Shown: positions 1-9,928, counted from the stretch's first letter. The stretch is DNA of 64,000 bases from Pseudomonas sp. PDM16 (GCF_014851865.1 NZ_JACVAM010000001.1:1054001-1118000); one strand, 5' to 3'. Program-made: numbers and translations. Notes: a model not told the origin generated them from the letters alone.

Positions 1-107
1 TCGTAGACCGGAGTCTGGGCCGCGTAGATGGCGTTGTACTCGGGGCTGTCGCTGTGGCCGAAGCCGTCGAGGATGATCAGGACCAGGGGTTTGGGCGTGG
101 CGCTCAT
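1..107 (-). CDS. gpmI: Phosphoglycerate mutase GpmI, N-terminal part (cut by window edge)
   Basis: Only the first 35 codons lie in the window. They read [19 protein letters not shown] and onward, the N-terminus of the cofactor-independent 2,3-bisphosphoglycerate-independent phosphoglycerate mutase, which interconverts 3- and 2-phosphoglycerate in the cytosol. The LDGFG motif holds the first metal-binding aspartate (Asp14); the catalytic serine lies outside the window. The gene is divergent from the rhodanese-like gene that follows, the arrangement remembered for the P. aeruginosa gpmI-secB block. Identification rests on a short but distinctive stretch. Confidence 0.85.
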   Translation of the reverse strand, partial: MSATPKPLVLIILDGFGHSDSPEYNAIYAAQTPVY

Positions 108-246
108 GAAGACTGGCTCGCTGTGGGTGATCAAAAAGGTCGGGCATTCTACCGGCGCAAGCCCGCTGAGTCACCGCTGGGCGGGGCTTGGCCCGATGGG
201 CGTGCTGTGTATACTGGCCGCCATTTTAAGGCTTTGGAACCTCCCG

Positions 247-660
247 ATGTTGGCCCAACTGATTGAATTTGCCACTAACCACTATGCATTGGCCGGCTGC
301 TTCGTCGTGCTGGCGGTGCTGCTGTTGGTCACCGAGCTGCGCAAGGGCGGGCAGAGCCTGTCCAGCCGCGAGCTGACCGCGCTGGTCAATCGCGACGAGG
401 CGGTGGTGCTGGATATCCGCAATAGCAAGGATTTCTCCAGTGGCCATATCGTCGACGCCCTGAATATTCCGTTCGACAAGGTTGCCAGCCGCATCGTCGA
501 GCTGGAGAAGCACAAGGCCAAGACCATCATCGTGGTCGACGCCATGGGCCAGCATGCCGGTGGTGTCGCTCGTGACCTGAAGAAGGCCGGTTACACCGCG
601 GCCAAGCTGGCCGGTGGCATCGCCAGCTGGCGTGGTGACAACCTGCCTGTGGTCAAGTGA
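247..660 (+). CDS. Membrane-anchored rhodanese-like protein lacking the catalytic cysteine
   Basis: A 137-aa protein with one N-terminal membrane segment (about residues 12-28) followed by a single rhodanese fold (about 37-137). The fold shows the usual VVLDIRN, GHI.DA.NIP and GG...W motifs. In rhodaneses the active loop begins with a cysteine (C-x-x-G-x). Here that position is Asp98 in VVDAMGQHAGG, so sulfur transfer by this loop is not expected. I chose the ATG at 247 because it starts just before the membrane segment; the open frame extends further upstream without protein-like sequence. It sits directly upstream of a glutaredoxin gene (next ATG one base after the stop), pointing to a thiol or redox context. 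The Cys-to-Asp change may be specific to this strain or lineage. Confidence 0.85.
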   Translation: MLAQLIEFATNHYALAGCFVVLAVLLLVTELRKGGQSLSSRELTALVNRDEAVVLDIRNSKDFSSGHIVDALNIPFDKVASRIVELEKHKAKTIIVVDAMGQHAGGVARDLKKAGYTAAKLAGGIASWRGDNLPVVK

Positions 661-661
661 C

Positions 662-916
662 ATGGCTGAGGTGGTCGTCTATTCAAGCGACTGGTGCCCC
701 TACTGCATTCGCGCCAAGCAGCTGTTGAATGGCAAAGGTGTGGCCTTCCGGGAAGTTCGTGTGGACGGCAAGCCCGATGTGCGCGCCGAGATGACCCGCA
801 AGGCTGGCCGCACTTCGGTGCCGCAGATCTGGATCGGCGCCACCCATGTTGGTGGCTGCGATGACCTCTTTGCCCTGGAGCGTGCCGGCAAGCTCGACGT
901 GCTCCTCGGCCAGTGA
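662..916 (+). CDS. grxC: Glutaredoxin (GrxC type)
   Basis: An 84-aa dithiol glutaredoxin that reduces disulfides and glutathione mixed disulfides at the expense of glutathione. The CPYC active site is at residues 12-15, the TSVPQI cis-proline loop follows, and GGCDDL near the C-terminus matches the glutathione-binding turn. Length is typical for bacterial Grx3. The start ATG is at 662, one base after the stop of the rhodanese-like gene, so the two are almost certainly cotranscribed, with secB 36 bp downstream. Confidence 0.93.
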   Translation: MAEVVVYSSDWCPYCIRAKQLLNGKGVAFREVRVDGKPDVRAEMTRKAGRTSVPQIWIGATHVGGCDDLFALERAGKLDVLLGQ

Positions 917-952
917 ATTCCTTTCAGAAACCCCTAGTACAGAAGAACTGCC

Positions 953-1429
953 ATGACTGAACAAGCGAACAACGGCGCTGCCGCCGAGCAAGAAGGCCCA
1001 CAATTCTCCCTGCAGCGCATCTACGTGAAGGACCTGTCCTTCGAAGCGCCGAAGAGCCCGGAAATCTTCCGTCAGGAATGGGCCCCTAGCATTACGCTGG
1101 ACCTGAATACCAGGCAGCGCCAGCTGGATGGCAACTTCTGCGAGGTGGTGCTGACCCTGTCGGTCACCGTGAAAACCGGTGAGGAAATCGCGTTCATCGC
1201 GGAAGTTCAGCAGGCCGGTATCTTCCTGATCCAGGGGCTGGATGCGGCTTCCATGAGCCACACCCTCGGTGCCTTCTGCCCGAACATCCTGTTCCCGTAT
1301 GCCCGTGAAACGCTGGACAGCCTGGTAATCCGTGGCTCGTTCCCGGCGCTGATGCTTTCTCCGGTGAACTTCGACGCCCTGTACGCGCAAGAACTGCAGC
1401 GCCAGCAGCAGGCAGCCGCCGAGGCGTGA
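953..1429 (+). CDS. secB: Protein-export chaperone SecB
   Basis: A 158-aa cytosolic chaperone that keeps precursor proteins unfolded and hands them to SecA. The [16 protein letters not shown] opening and the central QAGIF and [11 protein letters not shown] segments are diagnostic of SecB. The acidic N-terminus and short C-terminal tail are usual for Pseudomonas. It is the third gene of the rhodanese-grx-secB unit and is followed by a strong terminator hairpin. Confidence 0.97.
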   Translation: MTEQANNGAAAEQEGPQFSLQRIYVKDLSFEAPKSPEIFRQEWAPSITLDLNTRQRQLDGNFCEVVLTLSVTVKTGEEIAFIAEVQQAGIFLIQGLDAASMSHTLGAFCPNILFPYARETLDSLVIRGSFPALMLSPVNFDALYAQELQRQQQAAAEA

Positions 1430-1447
1430 CTCTCACGTTTTGCGCCG

Positions 1448-1475
1448 AAGGCCGCCGTAAGGCGGCCTTTTCGTT
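1448..1475. terminator. Bidirectional Rho-independent terminator between secB and trmL
   Basis: The arms AAGGCCGCC (1448-1456) and GGCGGCCTT (1461-1469) form a perfect 9-bp stem with a GTAA loop, followed by a T-rich run. It lies between the convergent secB and trmL stops and can serve both. Confidence 0.85.
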
Positions 1476-1937
1476 TCAGGCTCCGGCGAAATCCAACTGG
1501 CGCCAGCCTTCGTAGACGACCACGGCCACCGCGTTGGAAAGATTGAGACTGCGGCATTGGGGCCGCATGGGCATGCGCAGGCGCTGCTCGGCTGGAATCT
1601 GCCCCAGCACATCGGCCGGCAGTCCCCGGCTTTCGGGGCCGAATAGCAGCATATCGCCAGGACGGTAACTCATCTGTGCGTAGCTGTGACTGGCCTTGGT
1701 GGTAAAGGCCAGCACCCGATCAGGTCCGACATCCGTGATACAGTCGGTCAGCGACGAATGGCGCTTCAGTGTCGCGTACTCGTGATAATCCAGGCCGGCC
1801 CTGCGCAGGCGCTTGTCGTCCAGTTCGAATCCCAATGGCTCGATCAGGTGCAGGTGGCAGCCGGTATTGGCGCACAGGCGGATGATGTTGCCGGTGTTTG
1901 GCGGGATTTCCGGCTGGAAGAGTACGACATGAAACAT
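1476..1937 (-). CDS. trmL: tRNA (cytidine/uridine-34-2'-O)-methyltransferase TrmL
   Basis: A 153-aa SPOUT (SpoU class) enzyme that 2'-O-methylates the wobble base of certain leucine tRNAs using S-adenosylmethionine. It shows the three SpoU motifs: QPEIPPNTGNIIR near the start, LLFGPESRGLP in the middle and LNLSNAVAVVVYE near the end, which build the trefoil-knot cofactor site. Length equals E. coli TrmL. It converges on secB, as remembered for P. aeruginosa. Confidence 0.95.
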   Translation of the reverse strand: MFHVVLFQPEIPPNTGNIIRLCANTGCHLHLIEPLGFELDDKRLRRAGLDYHEYATLKRHSSLTDCITDVGPDRVLAFTTKASHSYAQMSYRPGDMLLFGPESRGLPADVLGQIPAEQRLRMPMRPQCRSLNLSNAVAVVVYEGWRQLDFAGA

Positions 1938-2029
1938 GGAATGGGCTCGCTGATACCTGAGCCCTCATTCTACAGTGCTGCCACTATCAGTCAGTGGGCT
2001 GATGGTCCTTTCCCTGCTTAGGAGCAGTC

Positions 2030-2572
2030 TTGGCCTGGTTTCCCCGAAATTCTGAAGAGCGGAAGCCGGGGGAGGACTCGCAGGCGCAGGCGGACGCACG
2101 TATCGCCCGCATTGAGCGCATCGAGCGCCTGCGTCGGGCTTCATTCTGGTACTTGTCCGTGATGCTGACGGCCACGCTTATCGGCGTGATGATCGGGCGA
2201 GTGGTCAATGGCCAGATTCCCTGGGGCGGTGTGCCGCCCAAATCTGAAGCCGGCATTGTGAGCATCGCGGCCGACGCTCGCGACGGTGTGCTGCGGCTCC
2301 GGCTGACGGCTGACAGCCCGGTGGTGTACCGGCGTGTCGAGTCGCATGGCGCGGTGAGCCTTCAGTTGGCGGGTGTTCGGCTGGCCGGCGCCGCTGAAAG
2401 TGGGCGGGTTTCGGGGCCAGGCGGGGCGCTGTCCTGGCGTATCGAGCCGCGAGGGTCGGATGTTCAGGTGTTGCTGGTAGGGTTGGGCGAGGATCTGCAG
2501 GTGAAAGCGAGGGCGAACCCGAGCTCCGATCAGTGGGCCTTGGAGGTTGAGGCGCAGGTCCTGCCGCGCTGA
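2030..2572 (+). CDS. Hypothetical single-pass membrane protein
   Basis: A 180-aa protein of unknown function. It has a charged, Glu/Arg-rich cytoplasmic N-terminus (1-40), one membrane helix (about 41-62, beginning FWYLSVMLTATLIGVMIG) and a periplasmic C-terminal domain rich in beta-type sequence. The start is a TTG at 2030, chosen because AGGAG lies at 2020-2024 and no in-frame ATG precedes the membrane helix. In P. aeruginosa a hypothetical gene occupies this place between trmL and ntrC; here ntrC is 40 kb away. Confidence 0.7.
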   Translation: MAWFPRNSEERKPGEDSQAQADARIARIERIERLRRASFWYLSVMLTATLIGVMIGRVVNGQIPWGGVPPKSEAGIVSIAADARDGVLRLRLTADSPVVYRRVESHGAVSLQLAGVRLAGAAESGRVSGPGGALSWRIEPRGSDVQVLLVGLGEDLQVKARANPSSDQWALEVEAQVLPR

Positions 2573-3043
2573 CCCACGGTGCTCTCAGCTGGTGTGATAG
2601 CTAAGGGGTAGCTCGGACCAGCCTGTCGTGGTGCATCGGTTTTGGGCGCTCTGCACTGGTTGGGGTCATTTCTCGGGGGCGGCGGCTTTTAGCCGAGGAG
2701 GGCATGGAGCGGCCGAATGATCGCATTGCGGAGTCATTTGTCATGCTAAAGGCGTGTAAAAGCACAAAGGCCACCGCGAGGGGTGGCCTTTGTGCCTGGC
2801 TTGTAAAAGAGGGGATTCCCCGGCCTGCCTGTACCAAGGTCCCCAAAACTGGAGTTGTCTGATACTAAGCATGAGGTGTGCCAATTTTGTTACGGCCGCT
2901 TCAGAATGCGTTGTAGCAGATCGTTCTGTGCTAGCGGAACTCACAGTACGGGCGTCTGATTTCGTCTATCGCCATTGAATCTCGGCCAAAGGGAGCGGTG
3001 CGGGCTAGTCTCTGATATCCCTGTACGCATCCGGATGTCATGC
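2573..3043. other. Gene-free stretch of about 470 bp
   Basis: I see no convincing coding sequence here. The short open frames have poor residue composition and no ribosome binding site. The only strong structure is the 14-bp hairpin at 2762-2795. The interval separates a conserved block from the accessory region. Confidence 0.6.
2762..2795. terminator. Long perfect hairpin, probable terminator
   Basis: GCACAAAGGCCACC (2762-2775) pairs perfectly with GGTGGCCTTTGTGC (2782-2795) around a 6-nt loop. The A-rich flank on the left gives a U-rich run on the minus-strand transcript, and TTTG inside the right arm suits the plus strand. No gene ends close by, which is odd for a terminator; it may also be a mobile palindrome. 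Confidence 0.5.
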
Positions 3044-3775
3044 ATGAAAGGGCTGTACGGACTCGCACTGGTCATCGCGCTTCTTGCCCAGGCCGCCATC
3101 GCGGAGTCGCTGCGGCTGGCTGGTGATTCCTGGCCGCCATTCACCGACCGGCGTCTGCCCGGCAATGGCCTGGCGGTGGAGCTGGTGAGCGCCGCCCTGA
3201 AGCGCGCAGGGCACACCAGTGAGTACGTGGAGGTGCCTTGGGCGCGCGTTCTTCGCGGGTTGCAACAGGGCGACTACGACATAGTGGTGGCCGCCTGGTA
3301 CAGCCCGGAGCGAGCCCGCTATGCGCTGTTTTCCGACACCTACCTGATCAACCGTATTCGATTCTTGCGTCGAGTCGGTGCGCCTATCGAATATGAGGGG
3401 CTGGGGAGTCTGCGCCGGTTCAGCATCGCGGTAGTGCGTGGGTACAGCTATGACCCCGCATTCGACAGCGCCCAGGATTTGACCCGGGTGCCGGTGCTGG
3501 AGTTCGCCATGGGGGCGCGCATGCTGGCGGCTGGGCGTGTGCAGCTGACCCTGGAAGATGAGCTGGTTGCCCAATACCACCTGAGCCGCGGCTTACGGGA
3601 GATTCGTGATGCGGTGGAGTTCGTCGATGCGCCGCTGAGCGAGAACGGCCTGCATATCCTGGTGCGTCGCAGCCATCCGCTACACCAGCAGATCGTTCGC
3701 GAGTTCGACGAGAACATCTCGGCGATGAAGGCTGACGGTACCTACCGACAGATCTTCAAGCGTCATGGCCTGTGA
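3044..3775 (+). CDS. Periplasmic amino-acid-type substrate-binding protein (SBP family 3), orphan
   Basis: A 243-aa exported protein: signal peptide about 1-20 (MKGLYGLALVIALLAQAAIA), then a type-2 periplasmic binding fold. The mature part begins with SLRLAGDSWPPFTD, the usual first strand and ligand loop, and includes a GDYDIVVAAWYSPERARY segment typical of family 3. No permease or ATPase gene is adjacent, so it may act as a sensory or scavenging protein instead of a transporter component. ATG codons at 3035 and 3044 are both possible; 3044 gives the cleanest signal peptide. It converges on the REC-REC-GGDEF gene with a 20-bp overlap. Confidence 0.82.
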   Translation: MKGLYGLALVIALLAQAAIAESLRLAGDSWPPFTDRRLPGNGLAVELVSAALKRAGHTSEYVEVPWARVLRGLQQGDYDIVVAAWYSPERARYALFSDTYLINRIRFLRRVGAPIEYEGLGSLRRFSIAVVRGYSYDPAFDSAQDLTRVPVLEFAMGARMLAAGRVQLTLEDELVAQYHLSRGLREIRDAVEFVDAPLSENGLHILVRRSHPLHQQIVREFDENISAMKADGTYRQIFKRHGL

Positions 3776-5009
3776 GGCTGGTGACGGTACGTCCGCGTCC
3801 GCTGCGCTTGGCCTGGTACAGACGGATGTCGGCCAGGTGCAACAGACTCTCCAGATCATCCGGTGCGCCATGGTAGATGCCAGCGCTGAAATCCAGAGGT
3901 GGCGCGCCCATGGCGTACTTGAGAGCAGAGCACTGGCGGCGCAGCAGTGCCAGGCACTTCTCGACCGTCTCTCCATCGAGCCGGCTGACCAAGGCGAACT
4001 CCTCTCCACCCAGGCGGCCGAGCAGGGTGTCCGGGAATGCCTGGCGCAGCGTGCGTGAGAACTGCACGAGAGCGGCGTCGCCGCTGGCATGGCCATGCTC
4101 GTCGTTGATCGCCTTGAAGTGGTCCAGGTCGATCATTGCCACGCTGAGGTCCTGGCCACCCTTCTGGGCCTGGCGGATCATGTCGATACCTTGCTCGTAG
4201 AAGGCGCGGCGGTTGTACAGGCCGGTCAGCGAGTCGAACAACGCCGCCTGCTTGAGGGCGCGGAGCATGTCGCGTCGCTCCAGGCAGGACATGACCCGGC
4301 AGTTGAGCTCTTCGGGGCAGAAAGGTTTGCGCAGGAAGTCGTCGGCACCGTGCTTGATGAACATGGCACTGAGCGACCCCTTGGCGTCGGCCGACAGGCC
4401 CAGGATGATCAGCTCATTGCGTTTCATCTTCTGCCGTAGCAGCTTGACCAGGTCGAAGCCACTGATGCCCGGCATGCTGTGGTCTACCAGGAAGAGGTCG
4501 ATGTCGGGCTGCTCGCGCAGGATGCGTAGCGCCTCGTCGCCGTCGCAGGCGTCGATGATCTGGTACAGGTGGGGCGTGAGCACGCGGCGAATGAAATGGC
4601 GGGTAGCCTCGGAGTCTTCCGCCACCAGAATCTTCACGTGGCTGTTGCTCTCCAGTCGGTGCAGCAGGCGGAAGGCGTACTCGTAGGAGTGCTGGCTCTC
4701 CTTCAGTACGTAATCCACCACGCCCTTGAGCAGCAGTTCGTCGCGGCGATGCTCGTCGTAGGAGCCGCTGAGCACGATGCAGGGCAGACCGAATTGCATC
4801 ACCAGGTCGACGATCTCGCCACGCGGAGCGTCCGGCAGGTTGAGGTCGACGATGGCGGCGAAGAACAGCGACGAGGAGGTCTCGAGCAACACCTGGGCTT
4901 CGCCGAGAGACGCGCAGAACAGCGGCTGTAAGTCCGGCTCCTGGCGGAACAGGTGTTCGAGTATCTTCAATACCAGCGGGCTGTCTTCGACCACCAGAAT
5001 GTTGCGCAT
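3756..5009 (-). CDS. Response regulator with two receiver domains and a GGDEF domain
   Basis: A 417-aa cytoplasmic protein: receiver 1 (about 1-120, phospho-acceptor Asp55 in VDLNLPD), receiver 2 (about 125-245, aspartate in FLVDHSMPG near residue 177) and a C-terminal diguanylate cyclase domain (about 255-410) with DSLTGLYNRR and the signature GGEEF near residue 334. It should make cyclic-di-GMP from two GTP when phosphorylated. The inhibitory RxxD site five residues before GGEEF is not present, so product inhibition through that site is not expected. No histidine kinase is adjacent. The downstream gene dbpA is on the same strand, 12 bp upstream of this start. Confidence 0.93.
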   Translation of the reverse strand: MRNILVVEDSPLVLKILEHLFRQEPDLQPLFCASLGEAQVLLETSSSLFFAAIVDLNLPDAPRGEIVDLVMQFGLPCIVLSGSYDEHRRDELLLKGVVDYVLKESQHSYEYAFRLLHRLESNSHVKILVAEDSEATRHFIRRVLTPHLYQIIDACDGDEALRILREQPDIDLFLVDHSMPGISGFDLVKLLRQKMKRNELIILGLSADAKGSLSAMFIKHGADDFLRKPFCPEELNCRVMSCLERRDMLRALKQAALFDSLTGLYNRRAFYEQGIDMIRQAQKGGQDLSVAMIDLDHFKAINDEHGHASGDAALVQFSRTLRQAFPDTLLGRLGGEEFALVSRLDGETVEKCLALLRRQCSALKYAMGAPPLDFSAGIYHGAPDDLESLLHLADIRLYQAKRSGRGRTVTSLTGHDA

Positions 5010-5021
5010 CGTCGTCTCGCT

Positions 5022-6395
<1,374 letters not shown>

Positions 6396-6465
6396 GGGGT
6401 GAGCCTGGCAGAGGAATAGCCGCAGATTGTAACAGGCCGCGCCCGGAAGCTGGCCGGTCGCAGCG

Positions 6466-7353
6466 TCACACCTGCTGCTTCAGCTCGGCGATGCGGGAGT
6501 CCTTGTCCTGCCACAGTTGGGTGACCCAGTCCTGCACCTGTTGGCGGAATTGAGGGTCACTCTCGTAGTTGCCGCCCCAGAGGGCCGCATCGAGCTCGCG
6601 GATCTGGATATCCATGATCACCTTGGGCACCTGGCCGCTGATCAGTTTCCAGAATCCGGGTGGCGTCTGGCCCGGATAGACCAGGGTGACGTCGAGCAGA
6701 GCGTCCAGTTGCGGCCCCAGGGCCGCCAGGGTGAAGGCCACGCCACCGGCCTTGGGTTTGAGCAGGTGGCGATAGGGCGAGCCTTGCTGGGCCTGCTTGG
6801 CTGGGGTGCATCGGGTGCCTTCCAGATAATTGACCACTGTCACCGGCAGGTCCTTGAAGCGTTCGCAGGCGCGCTTGGTGATTTCCAGATCCTTGCCGGC
6901 CATCTCTGGGTGCTTTGCCAGGTAGGCCTTGGAATAGCGCTTCATGAAGGGGTAGTCGAGCGCCCAGAAGGCCAGGCCCAGGAGCGGTACCCAGATCAGC
7001 TCCTGCTTGAGGAAGAATTTGAAATAGGGAGTCTTGCGGTTGAAGGCCTGGACCAGCGCGGGGATGTCTACCCAGGACTGGTGATTGCTCACTACCAGAT
7101 AGGAGCGATCGCGGCGCAGGCCCTCGCCGCCGCGGATGTCCCATTCGGTCGGGGTCAGCAGGGCGAATATCAATTTGTCGATCTCGGCCCAGGTCTCCGC
7201 CACCCACATTACCCCGCGCGAGCAGGTGTTGCGCAGCGATCTGCCGGGCAACACCAGCTTGAGCAGGGCGATCAGTAGCAGCGGGCCGATCAGGGTCAGC
7301 GTGTTGAGCAGCAGTAGCAGGACCACGCTGCAGGCGATGAGCAACCGACGCAT
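6466..7353 (-). CDS. Membrane acyltransferase (PlsC/YihG-like)
   Basis: A 295-aa protein with an N-terminal hydrophobic segment (about 3-35) and a lysophosphatidate-acyltransferase fold. The acyl-transfer motif NHQSWVD (H-x4-D) and the later LEGTR motif are both present. It resembles E. coli YihG, which adds acyl chains to lysophospholipid at the inner membrane; the acceptor here is not certain. The ATG at 7353 was chosen over the upstream in-frame ATG because AAGGAG precedes it by five bases. Confidence 0.87.
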   Translation of the reverse strand: MRRLLIACSVVLLLLLNTLTLIGPLLLIALLKLVLPGRSLRNTCSRGVMWVAETWAEIDKLIFALLTPTEWDIRGGEGLRRDRSYLVVSNHQSWVDIPALVQAFNRKTPYFKFFLKQELIWVPLLGLAFWALDYPFMKRYSKAYLAKHPEMAGKDLEITKRACERFKDLPVTVVNYLEGTRCTPAKQAQQGSPYRHLLKPKAGGVAFTLAALGPQLDALLDVTLVYPGQTPPGFWKLISGQVPKVIMDIQIRELDAALWGGNYESDPQFRQQVQDWVTQLWQDKDSRIAELKQQV

Positions 7354-7450
7354 GGGGACTCCTTGTCTCAAGGTGGCGCCATCATAGCCGCAGACGGAAA
7401 AATAAAGTCGCTAGTGGCAATGTGCCCGGTCTTGTCCTGGCGTATTCTGC

Positions 7451-8731
7451 ATGGCAGAAATCAAACAAAGCAGCGGCCCATCCATCGTGCTCAAGCGTAT
7501 CGCCGTTTCCGAGCTGATTCTCGGTATGTATATCCATGAGTTCTGCGGTTCATGGATGGACCATCCATTCTGGAAGGGACGCTTCCTGCTCGACAACGAA
7601 CGTGACCTGCAGCGCGTGCGCGACAGTGATGTGCACGAGGTATGGATCGACGTCAGCAAGGGGTGCGACGTGGCACCGGGCCAGGCGAGTCGCAGCGTCG
7701 AGGAAGTCGAGGCGGAAACCGAGGCTCGCCTGCTGGCTGCCGACAGCCGCACGCCGCCGCCGCGTGCCAGCCTCGATCAGGAAGTGCAGCGGGCCCTCAG
7801 GCTGTGTTCGCAGTCCAAGGCCGCGGTGGTGGAGATGTTCAGCGATGCGCGCATGGGGCAGGCCATCGCCCTGGAGCATGTGGCTGAGCTGGTGGAGGAA
7901 ATCTCCGACTCGGTACTGCGCCATCCCAATGCCCTGATCAGCCTGGCTCGTCTGAAGACCAGCGACGAATACACCTACATGCACTCGGTGGCGGTCTGTG
8001 CCCTGATGATCGCCCTCGCCCGCCAGCTGGGCCTGCCGGAAGAGCAGGTGCGGGAGGCTGGAGAGGCTGGCCTGCTCCATGACATCGGCAAGATGGCGAT
8101 TCCCGACACCATCCTCAACAAGCCGGACAAGCTCACCGACGCCGAGTTCGGCACCATGCGCCGTCATCCCGAGGCGGGCGCGCGGATGCTCCTGGATTGC
8201 CGGCAGATCAGTGCGCTGGTGCTCGACGTTTGCCTGCATCACCATGAAAAGTACGATGGCTCGGGCTACCCGCATCGCCTGGCCGGCGAGCAGATCAGCC
8301 TGTTTGCAAGGATGGGGGCAGTGTGCGACGTGTACGACGCCATCACCTCCGATCGTCCCTACAAGAAAGGCTGGGATCCGGCCGATTCGATCCGCAAGAT
8401 GGCGGAATGGAAGGGGCATTTCGACCCCCAGGTATTCCAGGCCTTCGTCAAGTCTGTCGGCATCTATCCGGTCGGCGCTCTGGTGCGTCTGGAGAGCGGT
8501 CGTCTCGGCGTGGTGCTGGAGCAGCATGAGAAATCCCTGCTCACTCCGCGGGTGAAGGTGTTCTTCTCCGCCCGCTCCAAACTGCCGATACCCCAGGAAA
8601 TCATCGACTTGGCCAAGCTGGTCGGGCACGACAAGATAATCGCCCGCGAGTCTGCCGATGACTGGGGCTTCAAGAATATCGAAGAGCTCTGGTCGGGTAT
8701 TCCGGCCGGCAAGGCGTCCCTGTTCGGCTGA
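7451..8731 (+). CDS. HD-GYP cyclic-di-GMP phosphodiesterase with DUF3391 domain
   Basis: A 426-aa cytoplasmic protein: an N-terminal DUF3391-type region (about 1-130, including LGMYIHEF), then an HD-GYP domain (about 140-340). The metal-binding HDIGK motif lies near residue 209 and the HHEKYDGSGYP motif near 263, both complete, followed by CDVYDAITSDRPYKKG. It is expected to hydrolyse cyclic-di-GMP. It is divergent from the acyltransferase gene with about 97 bp between. No receiver or transmembrane part is visible, so its input is unknown. Confidence 0.95.
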   Translation: MAEIKQSSGPSIVLKRIAVSELILGMYIHEFCGSWMDHPFWKGRFLLDNERDLQRVRDSDVHEVWIDVSKGCDVAPGQASRSVEEVEAETEARLLAADSRTPPPRASLDQEVQRALRLCSQSKAAVVEMFSDARMGQAIALEHVAELVEEISDSVLRHPNALISLARLKTSDEYTYMHSVAVCALMIALARQLGLPEEQVREAGEAGLLHDIGKMAIPDTILNKPDKLTDAEFGTMRRHPEAGARMLLDCRQISALVLDVCLHHHEKYDGSGYPHRLAGEQISLFARMGAVCDVYDAITSDRPYKKGWDPADSIRKMAEWKGHFDPQVFQAFVKSVGIYPVGALVRLESGRLGVVLEQHEKSLLTPRVKVFFSARSKLPIPQEIIDLAKLVGHDKIIARESADDWGFKNIEELWSGIPAGKASLFG

Positions 8732-8829
8732 TACCCCATCCACCGGCAGCTCGCCGGTGTCTTCTCCCCCTCGTTGTCGCGACGAGCCCCTCGCCGCTCG
8801 TCGGCGCGTGCCCTACCGCTCTTCCGGGC

Positions 8830-8845
8830 GAACGAATCGCGAACG
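8830..8845 (+). promoter_or_regulatory. Direct repeat GAACG-N6-GAACG, site 1
   Basis: GAACG at 8830-8834 and again at 8841-8845, an 11-bp period; the second copy is GCGAACGCTGCC. It lies 111 bp upstream of the 47-aa secreted-peptide gene. Two further copies (9929-9944 and 17674-17689) precede other exported-protein genes nearby. The spacing is that of tandem sites bound on one DNA face by OmpR-type or SARP-type regulators. Confidence 0.55.
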
Positions 8846-8956
8846 CTGCCTGCACAGAGTGCCCCCGTGTCTCCATGGTCCTGCCGGGCCGTTGAGGCAC
8901 GGCTAACCACCAGGCGGGAAGTCGGTGGCTGATCCTTCCGGAACGAGGAACTCATC

Positions 8957-9100
8957 ATGCACAAGCAACTGATCGCCAGCCTGTTGGCCCTGATCTTCTC
9001 CAGTGCCTGCCTGGCCAGCGGAGCATCGAGCGAAACCGCCAGCAAACCGGTGGTGAAGCCGCATCAACCCACCTCGGTGCATGCGCCGGACCGACAATGA
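8957..9100 (+). CDS. Small secreted peptide (47 aa)
   Basis: A 47-aa product with a probable signal peptide (about 1-21, MHKQLIASLLALIFSSACLA) and a short mature tail of about 26 residues rich in Ser, Pro, His and Lys. A cysteine at residue 18 (SSACLAS) could also be read as a weak lipobox. GAGGAA precedes the ATG. Its stop overlaps the next gene's start as ATGA, so the two are translationally coupled. Function unknown. Confidence 0.6.
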   Translation: MHKQLIASLLALIFSSACLASGASSETASKPVVKPHQPTSVHAPDRQ

Positions 9101-9927
9101 CCCGCTCGGGCTTCTCCAGGCTTCTGCTCCTGCCGTTGCTGGCCTGCGCTTCTTTGGTGCAGGCCGGCGAAGGGGCGAGGATGTTCGAGGGGGCTCCGTT
9201 CTACGCCCAGTACATCGTCGACTACTGGCGCCAGGCGCGTGAGCCCGAGTCTGCCGATCCGTCCCGCTCTGCGCCGGGGTGGACTACCGACCAGATCCAC
9301 ACCGGCGGTGGCCCGACCAGTGGGCCCGGTGTGCAGGCGCTGCGTGCCAAGCTCGGACGTCTGCAGGGCGAGTTGCTGCGTCATCCGCTGCTCCGTGATC
9401 CCCGTGGTTTCAGCATGACCACCAGCGGATCCATGGGGCCGGTGCGTGGAGGCCCCATGCCCGTGCCAGCCACTGGCGGTATCGGTGTCGGTGCCTACCC
9501 ACTGAACCTGAGCGATACGGCGACCCGCCGACGGGCGGATGGGCGGTATCACACGCCGGGAGAAGCGACGTTCCTCGAGGTCCGCGCCAATGAGCTGGAC
9601 GACCTGCGTCATCGCCAGCCGGTCGGGCGCTGGAACGATATCGCTCTGGTCGGCCGTGGTGACGGCTACATGCTGGTGCTGAACAACAGCGGTCGCCCCC
9701 TCTATCTGGCCGATCCGCCCTATGGCTACCGGCTCAATCCGAAGTTATTGGATTCCAGTCGCCCCGCGGAGGAAATCCAGTTCCTGACGGCGCGGGTCAC
9801 CGGAGAGTGGCGCGGCGTGCCGCAGAAGCGGATGGACCCGGGCGGTACCGTGGGACGAATGATCGGCGTGCTATTCCTGACCGACTGGAAAAAATTATTG
9901 AAAGAAATAGAGCCTTCGTCCCGCTAG
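9097..9927 (+). CDS. Exported protein of unknown function, related to the 18.0-kb protein
   Basis: A 276-aa protein with a signal peptide (about 1-23, ending ASLVQA). No known domain recognised. Two blocks resemble the exported protein encoded at 18028: an LRAKLGRLQGELLRHPLL...GF helix-like stretch and an EVRAN...PVG stretch followed by a hydrophobic strand (YMLVLNNSGRPLY against VVVLHKAGRQPF). This suggests a shared, undescribed family. It is coupled to the 47-aa peptide gene and lies between direct-repeat sites 1 and 2. Confidence 0.7.
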   Translation: MTRSGFSRLLLLPLLACASLVQAGEGARMFEGAPFYAQYIVDYWRQAREPESADPSRSAPGWTTDQIHTGGGPTSGPGVQALRAKLGRLQGELLRHPLLRDPRGFSMTTSGSMGPVRGGPMPVPATGGIGVGAYPLNLSDTATRRRADGRYHTPGEATFLEVRANELDDLRHRQPVGRWNDIALVGRGDGYMLVLNNSGRPLYLADPPYGYRLNPKLLDSSRPAEEIQFLTARVTGEWRGVPQKRMDPGGTVGRMIGVLFLTDWKKLLKEIEPSSR

Positions 9928-9928
9928 C

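Noticed and set aside
2830..2880. Sequence resembling insertion-sequence end motifs (CCCCAAAACTGGAG)
   Set aside because: No transposase frame, no second end and no target duplication seen; too short to support.
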